Assembly (NCBI GenBank): GCA_050288085.1
Contig: JBNKDD010000027.1
Coordinates: forward strand, 1-32,963
DNA: 32,963 nucleotides
From: JBNKDD01 sp050288085
GTDB taxonomy: Bacteria > Chloroflexota > Anaerolineae > Aggregatilineales > UBA3940
Reading direction: 5' to 3'
A model generated the notes under the pieces. That model saw nothing but the letters and a program-made list of their open reading frames with translations. It did not search any database and was not told the DNA's origin. The translations under genes and the position numbers were made by a program. Numbering within the stretch: position 1 is the stretch's first letter; every line of letters begins with the position of its first letter. Below are positions 32,379 through 32,963 of this stretch, in pieces.

Positions 32379-32410
32379 AAAACGCCCCTTTGACTATAAG
32401 GGGCGTTTTT
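32379..32410. terminator. Bidirectional terminator
   Basis: A perfect 12-bp stem AAAACGCCCCTT/AAGGGGCGTTTT around TGACTAT, flanked by T runs in both directions. It separates convergent genes. Confidence 0.9.
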
Positions 32411-32430
32411 TATAGACGAGTTATTAGTTT

Positions 32431-32961
32431 TTAATCGTCGTCTCCCTCGTCATCATGGTCATCCTCATGGTCGTCATGGTGGTCATCCCCATGATCGCTG
32501 CTGCTATCCGAGCTTGAGTCGCTGCCGCCGGTATCAGGGGAAGGGGTACTGTCAACGGTGCTGCCGGTGTTGCTGTTGCTGTCAGTAGCAATGATGGTGG
32601 TGTCCGGGCCCAGGCTGCTCTCGATTGAACTGGAGTCGTCGTTCTCATCGTTGGAGTCATCGCCTTCGTCGCTGGAGTCATCCTCGCTGCCGGTGTTGCT
32701 CTCATCACCAGAGCTGTTGTCTTCGACATCGGTGCTATCCTCATCATCAGAGTTGCTGTCCTCGACACCGGTGCTGTTCTCATCATCAGAGCTGCTGTCT
32801 TCGACACCGGTGCTGTTCTCGACATCGGTGCTGTTCCCATCATCAACGCTGCTGTCCTCGACGTTGGTGCTGCTTTGATCATCAAGGCTGTCATCCTCAC
32901 CAGCGGAGTTATCCTCATCATTGAGGTTGCTGTCCAGCGAGTCGCGCTGAGCGGCAAGGTC
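32431..32961 (-). CDS. Acidic Asp/Ser-rich repeat protein, C-terminal part
   Basis: In this frame the minus strand encodes at least 176 residues up to TAA at 32431: DLAAQRDSLDSNLNDED, then repeats of the type NSTGVEDSSSDDE, then an Asp/Ser stretch and a His/Asp-rich end (HGDDHHDDHEDDHDDE). Composition is dominated by Asp, Ser, Glu, Thr and Asn, with no hydrophobic core visible here. Such a chain is probably secreted or surface-exposed, possibly binding calcium or other cations; His/Asp clusters at the end could bind Zn or Ni. The N-terminus lies beyond the window. The alternative frame, rich in Met and Thr, has no plausible protein composition. Length and family unknown. Confidence 0.7.
   Translation of the reverse strand, partial: DLAAQRDSLDSNLNDEDNSAGEDDSLDDQSSTNVEDSSVDDGNSTDVENSTGVEDSSSDDENSTGVEDSNSDDEDSTDVEDNSSGDESNTGSEDDSSDEGDDSNDENDDSSSIESSLGPDTTIIATDSNSNTGSTVDSTPSPDTGGSDSSSDSSSDHGDDHHDDHEDDHDDEGDDD
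32701..32874. repeat. 39-bp tandem repeats inside the acidic protein gene
   Basis: Units at 32701-32739, 32740-32778, 32779-32817 and 32836-32874, with one 18-bp partial unit at 32818-32835. Units 2 and 3 differ at two of 39 positions. Each unit encodes 13 residues on the minus strand. Confidence 0.85.
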
Positions 32962-32963
32962 GG

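Noticed and set aside
32701..32874. CRISPR array
   Set aside because: Units are directly adjacent without unique spacers and are in frame with an acidic protein.
32424..32957. Minus-strand frame rich in Met, Thr, Ala and Arg
   Set aside because: Implausible composition; the frame ending at 32431 gives a coherent acidic repeat protein and explains the 39-bp repeats as codons.

Overview
The window looks like an accessory stretch of a Chloroflexota (Anaerolineae-like) genome. This rests on gene content: a Chloroflexota-style ABC-2 transporter operon with an embedded GT39 enzyme, tandem DUF4386/DUF6326 and quinone-oxidoreductase-like genes, two-VWA membrane proteins, and FHA and ATP-grasp proteins. 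It is an inference from protein character, not a database result. No rRNA, tRNA, CRISPR array or IS element was seen. Both ends behave like contig edges: the left end carries about 140 bases of an flhB-like frame abutting an unrelated gene, and the right end stops inside a low-complexity repeat gene.

Layout. (1) 3-7328, minus strand: an operon read right to left, comprising an 821-aa secreted/membrane GATase-like protein, an ABC ATPase, a six-TM permease-like protein, a GT39-type glycosyltransferase, an ABC-2 permease, and a truncated GT87-like membrane protein. (2) 7445-9791, plus strand: a CcmC-like membrane protein on an apparently leaderless promoter, glycine-cleavage T protein (gcvT), and a 65-aa conserved-looking protein with its own -10 and terminator. 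(3) 9794-13592: a heterodimeric multidrug-type ABC exporter with one degenerate and one complete ATP site, preceded by a possible 9-residue leader peptide, and closed by a terminator. (4) 13608-21771: the most unusual part, an array of tandem paralogues: three DUF4386 proteins plus a fourth related-looking membrane protein, four NADPH:quinone-reductase-like MDR enzymes (one frameshifted) and two DUF6326 proteins, then a small lipoprotein. The two transcription units of this array each start with the same roughly 41-bp element containing a dyad, which suggests co-regulation by an unidentified factor.

(5) 21770-25821: an FHA membrane protein (minus), a FolC-like Mur ligase paralogue that has lost canonical catalytic motifs, and a GNAT acetyltransferase. 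(6) 25881-27654, minus: a CPBP intramembrane protease and a VapC-type PIN toxin with a short overlapping antitoxin. (7) 27746-32410, plus: a 959-aa double-VWA membrane protein (second leaderless-type start), an R2K-like ATP-grasp enzyme and a NAGPA/phosphodiester-glycosidase lipoprotein, ended by a strong bidirectional hairpin. (8) 32431 to the end, minus: the C-terminal part of a very acidic Asp/Ser-rich protein with 13-residue (39-bp) tandem repeats.

How they may work together: the minus operon looks like an envelope export or glycan-processing unit; the region 4 array looks like an inducible redox or xenobiotic-response island next to a drug exporter; region 7 looks like a cell-surface module. 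These functional links are inference from neighbourhood only.
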